This document shows, in pieces, positions 49,681 to 61,839 of a DNA stretch of 64,000 nucleotides (within the stretch, counting starts at the first letter, position 1; every line of letters begins with the position of its first letter). The notes beneath the pieces were generated by a model. It searched no databases. It saw only the letters and a program-made list of their open reading frames with translations, and had not been told where the DNA came from. The DNA comes from Chaetorhynchus papuensis (taxonomy: Eukaryota; Chordata; Aves; Passeriformes; Rhipiduridae), in NCBI GenBank assembly GCA_013396525.1, contig VWYX01000359.1, forward strand, positions 494,858 to 558,857, in the 5' to 3' direction. The position numbers and the translations under genes are program-made.

Positions 49681-52600
49681 TGAAACAGCAATGCTGTGCC
49701 CATGCTTGTAGAGGCAGGTGCAGTTGGGAGGCTGCCCGAACTGAGCCCCTGACTTTACCCTGCATTTTCTGAGTGTTTGCTCTTAAGAAGGTTACAAAAA
49801 AATTGGCACTGAAAAGAGCAGGAGGGAGACTGGCTCCCCACAATCACCAGCAAGTTCTTTTAACTTGTTACCCAGGTCCTGTCTTTTCTGAGGATCAAAA
49901 ATGACACCTGCAAGCAGATACAACACCCATCTTCAGCACCACTGCAGGACCATTGCTGCTGGAACTGGGATGAGGTGTGGATGCTCAAGCCTAACGGGTC
50001 TTTGGCTGGCTTAGGAGTCACTGGAAAACCTGGGAGCAGGCCTGACTCCAGAACCTCCCATTAGGTTGTGTGGATTTGTAGTCTCCAGGCTGGGAAAACC
50101 ATGGCTCTATTCATTACAGCCCTATTCACAGACTATGCTCTGCTTAAACCTCCAAGTCAATTAAACTTCAGTGTGTGTAATGAGCTAAGGGCTTGCTTAA
50201 GTGATGTGCTGAAGTGGGGTCTTTCATCCCCCAAATTACTCACAAAAGAGATCTGCTGATGGTAATGTCAGACTGTCCTTGTGCCAGCTACAGTAAAAAG
50301 CGTTTAGGGACAGCACCATGAGCAGAACTTCCACGTCATAACAGTTGTAGGTGTTATAATAACTGTTCATTTGTTTTGTTTTACATAAAAAAAGCACTTA
50401 AGTGCCCATCCCAAATTCTAGGCACTTTAACACATTAAAAAAACAAACTCAGCATCATCTCCTCAAGCACAGCAGAAACAGAGAAATCCATCCAAAGCAA
50501 TTATGGGAAGTATTATTCTTTGAATACGATGAGAATTTGTCTAATTTGGAAAAAAAAACCGTACTTGGAAAGGTTTAAAACCTTTAGATAGTGTAAGATC
50601 TTATTGTCAGACTATTTGCTCTTAAAGTTGATTTTGCAGAGAAAATGGAACTTTGGTTAAACTTAATTACTTTTTATAAAACTATGAGAAAACATTGCAG
50701 TAATTCAAAACTGAAATTAATCCTCATACATTTTCCATCACTACCAGGAAACTATTGATTATACAGCTTAACAATCTATTTCACCATTAAGACACGAAAA
50801 AGCATTTTATTACAGGTTTAAATATTTTTTCTTTCAATTTTATTTTCCTTGAAATGTAATTTATTTTCTGTGGAAAACCAAAACAATCCATTTCTCTAAT
50901 TAGCAGTTCTGGTTGTCAATAAAGATAATTTTCTGATTTTTGTAGACTTCATATTTTGGTTTTCTTGTTCAATCTTCATACTAATTATGAAAAAGCAGAG
51001 ATCATGCATTTAAAATTTTACTTATGTTTTGCTTTTTGTCTCAGCAGTTCCCAGTATGTCTAGACATTAAGCTCCATACACATCCACTACAAGGGAACCA
51101 TGGGAAGGGCCAGATGATCAATCAGAGGTAACACCTATGGAAAAGAGGCTGTCTCACTGTGTTTTAACTCTCTTGGGAATTGAGTTTTGGTCTCTCCCAA
51201 TTCTGTGAGCTGAGAGTTGAGCCCAAAGTGACTTGGGCTTTAGCAAGCCAGGAGATACATCTATTGCCCTGCCCTGTCTCTGTTTCTCTGCCATTTCTCA
51301 GGACCACAGCACTGACTGTATATTCCTGCTATCCCTGCAGCCCCCCGTGACCAGGCAGCTGCCAGCAGACTTGTCAGCTCGTACATGCTATGTGTGAAAC
51401 TCAATATTTTTTTGCACCTCTAACATACCTGCTGTTCTTTCTTTCTCCCCTCATGGGTACAAATCACAGCACTCTCATTTAATTCAACTGACATTTTAAC
51501 CGATATTAAGGTTTTTCTTGCCTTTTTCTTTTGTTTTTACTTTGGGGAGGGTGAATGTTTTTTAGAGTTTTTCATGCTGAGATAGAGATGTCAGCCAAAA
51601 TCTAATGCATATCTCCATGTTTTTGGCAGATGCAGGGTGTAGACTGATTTGCTGGATGGGACCTTATTCTGAGCACCTGCAAGTCTCATGGAAGTTGAAG
51701 AAAACAACTTAGGAACAGGTCTAGAGAGAGGAAGCTGGGAGATTGTTGTACTTAATTTACCCCGACACCTTTTGCCCACAGCAAGCTTAAAGCAATGACA
51801 TTTAATAATAACCTGAAAGCTTGGACCTGTCAAGAAATTGCAGTAGCCCAGCAATGCTGCATTTTGGTCTCACCACTTACAAAACACGGTACAAGTGCAG
51901 CAGTAATAAGTCCTCAGAACTACTCTGTGATTTTGTACTTTTGGGGGAATTGGATCATTCCTATTTTGAATAATATTAACAAACAAACAAAACCCCCACA
52001 AAGATCCCGCTGTGAGCTGGATTGGGAAGCTTGGCTGATTTTTAAAACCATTAATTTTTGCTGGGTGCCTGAAGTCCATTTTCCTTGAATTACCCCAGGA
52101 CGTTGCACCAGCATAAGAAAATGACTGTGAATGTGTTGGGGTGGGGGTAGAGGAGAAGCATCTTGCTTCCAGAGCTAATACTCCAGCCACAACAGCCCAA
52201 GACTGGAGGCAGCTGAAGTTATTTCTCTTTGTTATTAAAGCACAAATGATTTGGTTGACTCTAACTCCTGCATGAAAGAGAGATTCTAGAAACAGAAGGA
52301 AATCCTGACAAATGCCCATCCTCCATTGCTTATAATAAACCATGGGCACTGTTAAGACTAGGCCAGGTATCATCTCATTTGTTGTGGTCCCCAAAAAGCA
52401 CAAAAGAGAGAAGGAAAACAAATTTTAAATGGAATTTAAAAGTCACCTCTACAGAAAGTCCCTGAGAAAATTTATCCTGTGTATTGCTTGTAGTAACAGC
52501 TGGGGAGCTTGGAGGGTAGAGGGTGATATTCTCAGTGTTTTGTTTATAGGAAATATTGGTATCAGAAGAACCTCTCTGAAAAATATCTTCATGGGCTATG

Positions 52601-54289
52601 AATATTGTCGGAAACATAGATTTTATTAATAAATACTAAATACATCTTGTTAAGTATTGTTAACTAAGGTCCTAAGCAAGAACCATATTTCAGAACTTTT
52701 CCAAGAGCAAACCAGTAGCAATCCTACACCACTATGTTCATTTTGTGAGCATATTTAAGTGAAAGATGCCCAGCAAAAGTCCTTATTCAGCAGGGAATAC
52801 TCACAAAGAATTCCTGTTGTCAGCAGATTCTCTTTGACCCAGAATAAAATCTTCAAAACATTGCTTGTGGCTTTCTTGCTTATGGCAAGAATGCTAAAGT
52901 TTCAGAAAAATCTCAGGATTCTAGAAATGCCAGCTGACATATAAAAGAATAAGTACAAAGAAAAAAGAAAAGATCAGAAAATGAATAGGATTCTATAGGC
53001 CAATCAGCTCTTTTCTATATCCATTTGAGTTATATGAGTTAATCAGTGCATTCTAAAAATGAGAGGGCAAAATAGTATTATTAAGTAGCAATAAATACAT
53101 ATTAATGTGAAATAAAGGAGAACACGGTAATTAACAATGACTTAGAAATCTCTTCTTCTGTGGGATAAGTTGCCACTTATAAAATGAAATAGCTTCTCCC
53201 AAAGAAGTTTCAATTTGACAGTTCTGAGAGGTGCTATGAGACTAAAGAACAATTTCTTATCCAAAACTTGCTGAAATCTGGTCTGTCTCTATTGCACGAG
53301 AGTTACAAATAAACTCTCTTGCAACAGAAACATATTTCAAACCATATGAAATGAGTTTGTAAATTCTGGCCTATGCCTCGAAGGCAAATTACTCCATCAC
53401 AGAACCACCACGCTGTTGTCACAACCCCAAGTATTAACTGTCCACTTTCCCCAAAACAGAGGACTCAGTGAGCACAGGCACCCTCAGAGGTGTTTCCAGG
53501 TCACGGCAGAAGGATATTTCTGTTGTAATATTAGAAAACTAACACTGAATCATTAAAGTAAATGGAGCCTTAACCTCCTTTTGCTGTCATGAAAAGGGAT
53601 AAAATGTGGAAAATGAGTAAATTCTTTCTTGAAGTAAGGCCCATATATAGTTTTTTGACTTTAGTGGAGCATATTGCAATGAGGAAGCCTGGATTTACTG
53701 AAACACTGCATGTGTGAGATGTATCAATGCCACAGCTCCAGCACGAGTTGTATATTGTGTATTACATTATAGAAATGGGACAAGGGAAGGACAAAATTGT
53801 CTATCACTTGCTGACACCAAAATGTGGCAATTGATAGATATTCATAGGATCTATATCCTTCCTTCTTCATGCCTGGCTTTGAAATATGTGCCATAACAAT
53901 ATTCGAATATGACAGGGTTTAACACTCGAACTAATCGTAGCGTATGTACTTCAGGACATCTGCATCTGTAATTCTGTTGTTGTGGGAGAAAAAAAGAGTC
54001 GAGAAATGCTTCTCCCTGACAGAAATCCGGCCAAAATTTGTCTTCTTCCCTGGTGTACAAGAAAAGCATTTTATATTTGATGGCTAGATTAAGGCTTACC
54101 TTCAGTTATTTGGTATATTGACTATATAATGGTGCAGGACTCATTTCTAGCAATTAATTTGGTTGACCTGGTTATTTACCTTTCAGAGCCAGGTGTTTTG
54201 TACCACACTTACAGAAACACACACTGAACAGAAAGGCCACCTAAGTAATCAAGCAGGTTTACCTGAATCATATTCCAAGGCAGTATCTG
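49681..54289. other. Non-coding sequence
   Basis: About 4.6 kb with no supported gene. A minus-strand open frame of 183 codons (51870-52421) is the longest in the window. Its translation shows no domain, no repeats and no exon context that I recognise. A (CAAA)n patch lies at 51980-51993. Confidence 0.5.
51980..51993. repeat. (CAAA)n short repeat
   Basis: About three CAAA units followed by a C run. It is a minor simple repeat. Confidence 0.65.
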
Positions 54290-54450
54290 TTGGGCACCAT
54301 AAATCCTGTCTCGGTGTCCACTGACGGTGTTGGTCTTTATGGCTCATTTTTTAAACGAGCTGTTTGGCTGTTGGCTTCAGTACATAAGGATGACATAAAT
54401 TTGCATGTCAATGCAAATTCTTCTTGCCTTCAAAACCGATTGTTTGATTC
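54290..54450. promoter_or_regulatory. Candidate regulatory element with inverted octamers
   Basis: The block includes AATTTGCAT-GTCA-ATGCAAATT at 54398-54419: two perfect POU octamers (ATTTGCAT and ATGCAAAT) facing each other, 4 bases apart. Around it are retained CpGs (TCTCGG, TGACGG, AAACGAG, AACCGATTG) and a TGACATAAATT word. POU-factor binding is inference from motif knowledge; conservation is not tested. Confidence 0.42.
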
Positions 54451-55564
54451 TATTCTGTCTTAATACCATGATACAGTGATGGGTGCATTAGTTCTGCAGA
54501 CAGGCTCTCTACACTTATACATTCTGATCCTACATACCTACGGTAAATATTGAAAGTTTTACACATCAGCCCAAACACACTCAGTTTGATTTAGGCTGAT
54601 TCATTTTAAATAGACACTGACAGTTTATGACAATTCACATATTAGAATTTTTAGATGAACCTAAATCCAGAATGCTGATTAAAAAGGTAATATCTGTTTC
54701 CTCACCCAACAGAGTGCAGATGATTTCCTCACCAAAGAAACGGTCCCTGGCTAAAGGGATAAATCTGTGTAAAATACTGAATGTAAAGGACATGCCAGTA
54801 TGAACCAAGACTTCTCAGATCCTCTCTCTTTTCAGCCTTCAACTGAAATTGGCTGTTTCATAATTTTAGTGTAAATCTTCCAGTATCTGTGTGACCGTCA
54901 GATTATGTACCATGATAAAATAATTCATTACAATTATATTTCTTGACAGAACTTCCAGGATTATTTGTACATGACCACATGTGTTTTATATGATTTTAAA
55001 ATCATAAATTGCTTCATTGGAACCATTTTCTTACTGGCATACATAACCATGTCATGATGAAGTGATAAACTGGATAATCTGTCAACTGCCAGTTTGGTTG
55101 TGGTTTTGTTTCATACATAGAAGTCTTAATAAAGAGAAATGTAGGCTGGCAAGAGGTTCCCTTGAATCTGAGAAATTCTGATTAAATACAAAAGCTTCAC
55201 CATCAAAGGCAAAAAAAAAATAGCAGTATCATTTTAGGTTTTTGGAAGCTACTAATCTGTGAGCTTTGGGAACAGTTGCCAACCTTTATGAGGTGCAATT
55301 AATGTTCCTAGTCTGAAACCTTGTTGTTCATTCATGCTATATAATGCATGAATTTCTAGTCCCATTGTATTGAAAAATAGACTCTTGAAGCCCAAAAATA
55401 TACAAAGAACGGTAACAAGGCTGGACAAGGTTTGTTGTGTGTTTTGCAATAGGAATGGCTGAACTGAGAAGGACTCCTTGGACTGGAAGGAAGGTTACTG
55501 AGGGAGCTGCAGCAGACATCCACAGGCTCATGGGCTGTACTGGGCAAGTGCTTTACCAGGCTTT
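54451..55564. other. Non-coding sequence
   Basis: No supported gene. Three overlapping minus-strand frames of 63-65 codons at 55252-55547 are in different reading frames and have no motif. Confidence 0.5.
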
Positions 55565-55790
55565 TACATCATACCAGAATAAGATGACACCATGTGAAGC
55601 AATCAGATACCTGGTTCAGAATAAAAGAAGATTTAATTTCAAATGTGCACCTGGGCTATGGCGTCACTAATTTGATTGACAAGAGACTAAATTATTCGAG
55701 CGAGTCTTGGTCATTTTTACCTAAAACCCACAGTTTAGCTTTCAGAATGACTGATGTTATCATTCCTGTTCATGCCCTGCCTCCTTTTAT
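55565..55790. promoter_or_regulatory. Candidate conserved non-coding element
   Basis: Contains GAAGCAATCAGATACC, GGCGTCACTAATTTGATTGAC, ATTATTCGAGCGAGTC and GACTGATGTTATC. These combine a CRE-like GCGTCA, PBX/homeodomain-like TTTGATTGAC and retained CpGs, with no repeats. The frames across it (55437-55806) show no motif. The style suggests a CNE. Confidence 0.38.
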
Positions 55791-55958
55791 GCTTCCAAAG
55801 AGGTAGGAGACTGTGTTTATGCTTGAGGAGAAGAGCCTTAATTTAAATTCACCTAAATCAGATAATCTCCAGTGAATACCAGTCCAGAGCTTAGTATCTA
55901 CTACCACTCTTGGTTGTTTGGTTACAAAGGATGTACATGTATGGTAAAAAGGTTGAGA

Positions 55959-55971
55959 TTTTTTTTTTTTT
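55959..55971. repeat. Poly-T tract
   Basis: A run of 13 T. No flanking retroelement was recognised. Confidence 0.8.
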
Positions 55972-56390
55972 CATCCAGCACTAGAATAGACAGGACCATA
56001 AAGAAGAACATAGTGAAGCACAGAATCATAGAGCAGCTTGGCAAGACAGGTCTTGACTGTGCCTGCTGGCCTGGAGGCTGGGGTGCACTCTGAGACGAGA
56101 AAAGTCATGGCTATCTAAAGGTCCTTCCCCCCCAGAAACAGGCCACTGAAGTTTGGCAGGTGACCACTGTGCATGCATGGATCAGCAATGCTTCTCTAGT
56201 GAGAGAGAGTGCATGTGGGTGGCCACCCCACAGCTCTGTCCAGTCCTCTGCGAATGCGGTGTTCGACTCTCACAAGGATGTCACAGCACACAAGGCACTT
56301 GCTGAAAGATTTCCTCAGATGCCAATTCACAAGCAATCAGCCAAAATGCATGGATGGCTGATCCTGGCATTCCTGAGTACCTCACAGTAG

Positions 56391-56402
56391 AAAAAAAAAA
56401 AA
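56391..56402. repeat. Poly-A tract
   Basis: A run of 12 A directly after CACAGTAG. No SINE or retrogene body was recognised upstream. Confidence 0.8.
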
Positions 56403-56677
56403 TCCTCAAAGTTTTGAAACGATTTTCAACTTCCTTCCTCCCTCATCTCTTCCAGAAGTACAGCTCCAGCTGTATGAATTAGGGCAGCTCTGCCTTAGAA
56501 ACCAGGATGGTAGAGGTATGTGAAATGTAGTTGGTTGTCATTCTCCCTTGCCATGTCAATGGAAGAAGGTAGGTTTATCTTGGATTCATTATCTTGGGAT
56601 AAACAGTTGACAAAATCCTAGCAAAAACAAGACAGTTTGTTATTCTCAAATGAGTTAGAAATTGAGCTGAAAGGCAA

Positions 56678-56762
56678 GGCTCTCCTCAAGACTCCTGTGA
56701 GGAAAATATTATTGCACTTGTTTTGACGGGTGGGGAACTGAAATGAAATTATTTGACCATCA
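56678..56762 (-). mobile_element. MIR-type SINE fragment
   Basis: ACTCCTGTGAGGAAAATATTATT is close to the minus-strand MIR segment ACCCTGTGAGGTAGGTATTATT. After a decayed TTGTTTTGACGGGTGGGGAACTGAA (compare CCATTTTACAGATGAGGAAACTGA), AATTATTTGACC matches the AGTGACTTGCCC position. Three ordered MIR words make the call fair. The element is old and non-coding. Confidence 0.55.
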
Positions 56763-58604
56763 AATACGTCTGAAGTACTATTTTTTCCCATTATTGTGGA
56801 CTGTCTATATATTTCTCCAGTGCAAAGTGAGATTAAAAAGCTGCCAAATCAGAAGTAGGGCCACTATCTCTGGTGGTATGAACTGATATATCTGCACTGA
56901 AGTAAATGTCAGACTGGAGCCTGTGGTGTTTTGCACTCATTTTGTACAGGTTGGGTGACAGCACAAGGTGTGAGGCAACAGAGGATCAGCACCAGATTCC
57001 TAAGGGAGCCAGAAATGTTACTTGGAATTCGGATCCACTTCAGCATTAAAACAGAGCCTGAGGAATTTCCCAAATCTCAGATGTTGAAATGTTGGTTTCA
57101 GCTGAGAGGCTACAGTCATTCCCTTTTAAGCTCTGTTTGGTTGCTCTGGACCTAGGCTATGATACATTTCTCTGAGTGTCCATATCTTAAACCCCCTTCA
57201 GAGAATGAAGGCATAACCCAAATTGTGTAAACACTTCAAACTAAACAGATATGGGTGATTTTCATATGTAGATAGATTGTATATAAATATATATATTTCA
57301 GCAATCTAAAGCGGAGCTCCTGTTGAAAGCATCAATAAGAGGCAGCCACTGGACACACAGCAGTGTTTTCCTGTCCTCAGGTATCTTGCCATATGAATAC
57401 TCTGCCTTGTCCTTAAAAGACCTTTTTCTGCTGAGGATATACTTTGGTGTGAGCTCCTCCACACAACTTTTTGTATAATCAAGATATGTTCCCTAAATAC
57501 TTAACACCTCTGTAGAGTATAAACAAAATAAAATGGAACACAGTACCAGATCCCTTCAAGGCTCTTGGATCTTGCAGCTGTGACATCTGAGCATATTCAG
57601 TATCAATTATAAAATTTAGGTGGAAAGCACTATGGTCAGCAAGGCCAAAGAGGATTCAATTATTGCTACAGCTGCATTAAAGGCCCACCCATAAATTACT
57701 TAAGTGGACTCTAACAATTATGAAAACTAATGAGAATAATCTTAAATGGATAGGAACAATCTTATATCATTTTAACATTTTAATCATAAAAATAATATTA
57801 AAAAAATCTTTTTACTGCTGAAAAAGTTCTGGGTCCTCTCTTACCTTCAACTTTGCTGAATTTAATGACATAGCTGAAAAGCTGGCAAAGTCGAAGTAAA
57901 GTTAAACAGAACTGTTGTTTGCCATGTCTTTTGTCTTAAAGCCACAGTACTTTGGATGACAGAGTAAGAAAGCACATTACTGCAATGGCAAGAATGATTA
58001 TTAGCAGACAAGAACTCCCCTTGGCTCTGATGACTAGTCTTAAGTCTACTGGACAGTGAAAGATCAGCTTTTCCTTTTCACTGAAATTCACCAAGCATGC
58101 TGAACTCCCTGGCAGCACAAAACAAACAAGCAATACTTCTGAAAAATAAAAAGATATACTTACTCTTCTTTAAAAAAGACAACTGGGATGCATTAAGTAC
58201 GAAAGAATCTGCCTCTGGAAATACACTGCTTTGTGCTATGATAATCTTCTGCCTCAGCTTCAAAAAGTGGAGCTGGATTCTAGGTGTAGAAATATCTTTC
58301 AAAGTTTTCTCAGGAGCTTGGACTCAATTTACTGTTGAAATAAGACATGTAAACTTGCACTTGAGTCAGAAGGTATGAGCTGAGCACACACACTGCATGT
58401 ATTGGCTTTTACTGGATGGTCAATAACTCTGAAATTCAAGACTTTGAATGGAGCTTTTATGTGCAGGAATATGTGCCCTATTTTGGCAATCAATTTCAGA
58501 CATTTGGATGAAAGTTTAATTATAATTTAGCTCCAGGACTCAGGCTTGTCTCTGAATAGAGAAGAAAGGCGTGTGTTTTAATACATAGAACCACAGTCAA
58601 GTTT

Positions 58605-58650
58605 ATGGCAAAACTCCCACTGAACTAACTGGAAGCAGGATCAAGGCCAT
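58605..58650. repeat. Palindromic MITE-like relic
   Basis: GGCAAAACTCCCACTGAACT followed by GGAAGCAGGATCAAGGCC matches the ancient style with CAAAACTCCCATTGACTTCAATGGGAGCAGGATCAGGCC-type halves. It is probably one half plus the end of a decayed element. Confidence 0.4.
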
Positions 58651-58865
58651 AGTTTAGATAAGCAACAAAATGTAAAAACCTTCTCATTTGTGCCAGTGAC
58701 AGTACAGCACCCAAGAGGAGCATTTCTAAAATTGCATTTGTGAACTGTTATTTTCTTCTCTCGGTACATGTGAATATGAAAATCAAGCTGGCAGGAATGA
58801 AGACCAAGTCTACACAAGACTCTGCTTTCTCTCTATTTGGTTCCTTCTGTATTTTGGCAATTAAC
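58651..58865. other. Non-coding sequence
   Basis: Nothing recognised in this short gap between the palindromic relic and the tandem duplication. Confidence 0.5.
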
Positions 58866-58919
58866 CAGTGCTGAGAGTCACCTTTCAGCACCTGGAACAG
58901 TGCTGAGAGTCACCTTTCA
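58866..58919. repeat. Tandem duplication, 22-bp unit
   Basis: A 22-base word (GTGCTGAGAGTCACC core) occurs exactly twice, at 58866-58887 and 58898-58919, with a 32-base period. Perfect identity implies a recent local duplication. Confidence 0.85.
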
Positions 58920-59854
58920 CAGCAGTGTAAGAGGTGAAGAGCAGCAATTGCCCTCTCTGTAAAGTATGTAGAGAAGCTGATCCTGTGTCTCCTGCCCACA
59001 GGTGTAACTAAGCAAAAGTCATCTCAGATCTGTTCTTTGAAAATGGTGAGTGAGAAGTGATGTGAATGTCTTTGTCACCCTCACTCAAGGATGGATCTCT
59101 TTTGCCTGACAATCATTCAGTGTATTATGTAACTAAACACCATCCTCTGTGATTGGCAGCAACATTTTGTAGCTCACCTCAGGAGACAAAGTGAGGGGCT
59201 TCAATCTACCTCTTTTGTCTTTTATTACAGGCAACTGGATCGGTGCTGCCTGTACAACACGTGCCAAGAAATCACTGGTGGAGGACAGCCTTGCCCTCCT
59301 AGTCTTCATGCTAAGGAACCTTTCCCAGCTGCAAGGATGAAAACTGAACCAGGACAATTGGGTCTTGAGAAAATAACCGAGGCCCAGAGGGTATCTGGTT
59401 CCCATGAGAGAATACCAGGCTTAGTGTGATGTAGCCTTAGTATTAACATCTTGTTAAAATCAATACTATTCCCTTCTACACTGGAGGTTGCACAAACACT
59501 TTGCCTTTGTTTAACCTGTTACAGAATCAATATTCTTAGCCTTTGTGGGGCTATGTGCTCAGGTAATTTCACCCAAAAGTATGGGAACCCCTTCCTTCTT
59601 TGTTTTATAGATTCATAATTAAAAAGTATTTGCATTTCTTTTTTTAACTGGAAAGTTAAGCTGGTATTCCCTTAAGGTTTCTAACCATATGCTGAAGAAG
59701 GAATAGAAGTTCATCTGTAAATTGGTAACTAAAAGGTTTTTATTACTTTTGATACCAATCTCACACATTTGTGGGAGATTCCTGCCCGCTCTCTAAGAAG
59801 TGAGCTGGACAAAAGTCACATCTGGAAACTCATTACTGGGTTTACAAACCTGAG
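58920..59854. other. Non-coding sequence
   Basis: No supported gene. A 90-codon minus-strand frame (59133-59405) has no motif. Confidence 0.5.
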
Positions 59855-59895
59855 ACAAATTCACTGCCTCTGCCCTTTCTGAAATGGTGATGTAC
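59855..59895 (+). mobile_element. Possible MIR SINE fragment
   Basis: AATTCACTGCCTCTGCC followed by CTTTCTGAAATGGTGATG resembles the plus-strand MIR core AAGTCACTTAACCTCTCTGTGCC / TTTCC-CATCTGTAAAATGGGGATG. The match is short and missing pieces, so it is tentative. Confidence 0.35.
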
Positions 59896-59934
59896 AGATC
59901 TTGGAGCAGATCCAAAACACAGGTAAATCAGTAG

Positions 59935-59976
59935 AAAAATGTCTATTGACTTTCAGTGTAATTTTAGATCAGGCCA
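59935..59976. repeat. Palindromic MITE-like relic
   Basis: AATGTCTATTGACTTTCAGTG followed by AATTTTAGATCAGGCC repeats the CATTGACTTCAATGGGAGTTTTGGATCAGGCC style seen at 58605-58650, in the same orientation. Upstream CAGATCTTGGAGCAGATCC (from about 59896) may be part of the left half. Confidence 0.4.
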
Positions 59977-61279
59977 AAGGCAAATATGAGTATGTCCAGT
60001 GATCTCCCTCATAACATTAATGAAGAAAGACAACATGAGTATATCTTATGGTAAAACAGATTGCTAAAGCCTAAATTGCAGCACGCAGTGCTTTACTTAA
60101 AATTTGCTCAATTTTACTTCATTCTTAGGTCCTGTGAAGGGGAGGATTAGGATACCTTTTGAACACCAGCATATTTAAGTGTGTGTATGCCCCTGAACAG
60201 TGATCTGCAGAAGTAATGTTCAGTAGAAGGATATTTCTCATCCACTGCTGGTTTTGCTGGTCTTAAATCCTTTAAAATTTGTGCTTCAGGGTTGCAGCCT
60301 GTCTTGAACAATTAGAAATCAAATTGGCCCTTAGTCAAAGGCAGCAAACAAGACCACTTCACACCTTATTTTTCCTCTCCACTGGCCACTGTCATGGTCA
60401 CAGCAGTAGACCAGACACACCTTAGGCTTGAGCCAGCAGGACAGCTCCTATGTGTCTGCTTAATAACCCCTTTTTCATTCTATTACAATGTAAACTATAT
60501 TTGCTTAGTGCTGATATTTTCATGGCAGCTACTGTTAGTGCTGCTGAAATCAGGCATCTTATTTCCAAAGGCATTCCGGGGCTGGGGAAAAAAATAGCAA
60601 AGGAAAGGCAAGCATTTTGACTCTCCTCCTGGCTATGTGGAATGGAGAATGGGGTGATGCTTTGTATCATCTCAAAAAAGAATCAGGAAAGGACTTCTGC
60701 CTGAAATGCATGTTGCCAGCACCAGTTGGCCCCCTCAGGCAGAATTAGATAAGATGCAGCTGTAGCTGTCCCAGCTGCATAGCTCCCTTTTGGCATTAAA
60801 TGCATAGGCAGCCGGTGCAGTGAACTTACCAGGCTGGAAGGTGGAAAGAATGAAGATAAAACATAAGGAGGAAAGACTAAATAAAAGCACTGATCAGCAG
60901 CAAAGCATTACAATCACATTACACACTCCATAACAGGTGATCAAAGAGTTGCATATTACATTATTCCATTCCCAAGGAGCTTTCCTGTACAAGGAAATGT
61001 CTGTCTTCTTTCTGTCTCCTCTTTCAACCCTGTCCAGCTTTATGAATACGCTATTTTTTTCTCTCTACTAAAAAGAAAAAAAAGTAGTTTACATGCTGCA
61101 GAAAAGAAAGTGTGGACCTTTGTTATTAATGTCGTAGAAATACAAATATGTCCACCTAAGAAAGGAGTCTTCATTAACTCCCACAGCCCAGAAAATTAAG
61201 GCACGGCTCATCAGGATCTGTGCTTGCTGTTGGCTAAATTGCAAGGGACTAGTTGAGTTGCTGGGGTTCATAATGCTGA
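59977..61279. other. Non-coding sequence
   Basis: No supported gene. Short frames at 60394-60670 on both strands have no motif. Composition becomes CNE-like toward 61270. Confidence 0.5.
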
Positions 61280-61700
61280 TAGAGCGGTTTCCACGTGAAT
61301 GAAGGATAAACAGCGATTAATTTCAGCCAATAAATAATGGTTTGAGGCCCACATTGAAAGAGGAACAATTACTTTTCCATTTTTCCTGCCAAATGAGCTG
61401 ATAAGAGAAAACAGGGGAGTTGGCCACGTAAATCAGTCTTAATTTTATCTTCCCCATTAAAAAGCAGCCATTAAGACCATCTTCGGCTCATTTCATCCTC
61501 TTCTTGTTTCACTTTTTCAATTTGCACAAAAGGGGGGAGTTTGCTCGTCATAAAATTTCACTTTGGCCAACCTATCATTTGCATCTGAGCCAATAAATAG
61601 CAATTAGCATAAACATTTAAATCAGGAACTGGAACAAATTCTTGTTCCCCCAGCAAGCTGTTAAATTACTGTATTTCACTATATATAAGAAGCGTTAGAA
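61280..61700. promoter_or_regulatory. Strong candidate conserved non-coding element
   Basis: A dense, repeat-free block with a POU octamer ATTTGCAT (61577-61584), CCAAT (61590-61594), CAATTAGCAT (61601-61610), a SOX-like ACAAT (61365-61369) and several homeodomain cores (CGATTAATTTC, AAATAATGG, CATTAAGACC). CpGs are retained (CCACGTG, GGCCACGTAA, CTTCGGC, GCTCGTC). Sequence like this, packed with developmental factor sites, is what I would expect of an ultraconserved-type enhancer. There is no open frame of note. The target gene is unknown and the call is not alignment-tested. Confidence 0.52.
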
Positions 61701-61839
61701 ACAAGATCTGCTGGGCACAATTATCCCTTTCAAACAAGACATGCTTGAAATAAAAAAAGAAGAGAACTAGCTTGCTGGACAACCTTCTTGCTCGTGGTCA
61801 ATGAGCTTAATCAGTGCAGAGGGAAGGTGTTCCATTAAT
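61701..61839. other. Short linker between candidate elements
   Basis: AT-rich spacer with an A-rich tract near 61752; no gene or repeat was recognised. Confidence 0.45.

Larger units (their letters stand above)
55791..58604. other. Non-coding sequence
   Basis: No supported gene. It contains a poly-T (55959-55971), an A run (56391-56402), a MIR fragment (56678-56762) and an AT tract near 57280-57300. A short AGAATCATAGA word at 56023-56033 recalls the reverse CR1 end but is too short to call. Confidence 0.5.

Noticed and set aside
52138..52155. G-quadruplex in GGGGTGGGGGTAGAGG
   Set aside because: Just two runs of three or more G; the third run is only GG.
53540..53580. Another palindromic relic (AAAGTAAATGGAGCC)
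   Set aside because: Too short and lacks the paired second half.
56015..56060. Possible reverse-strand CR1 end (AGAATCATAGA at 56023-56033)
   Set aside because: Only one tail-like unit matches; the following sequence does not continue into the expected GGTTGGAAGGGACC-type text.
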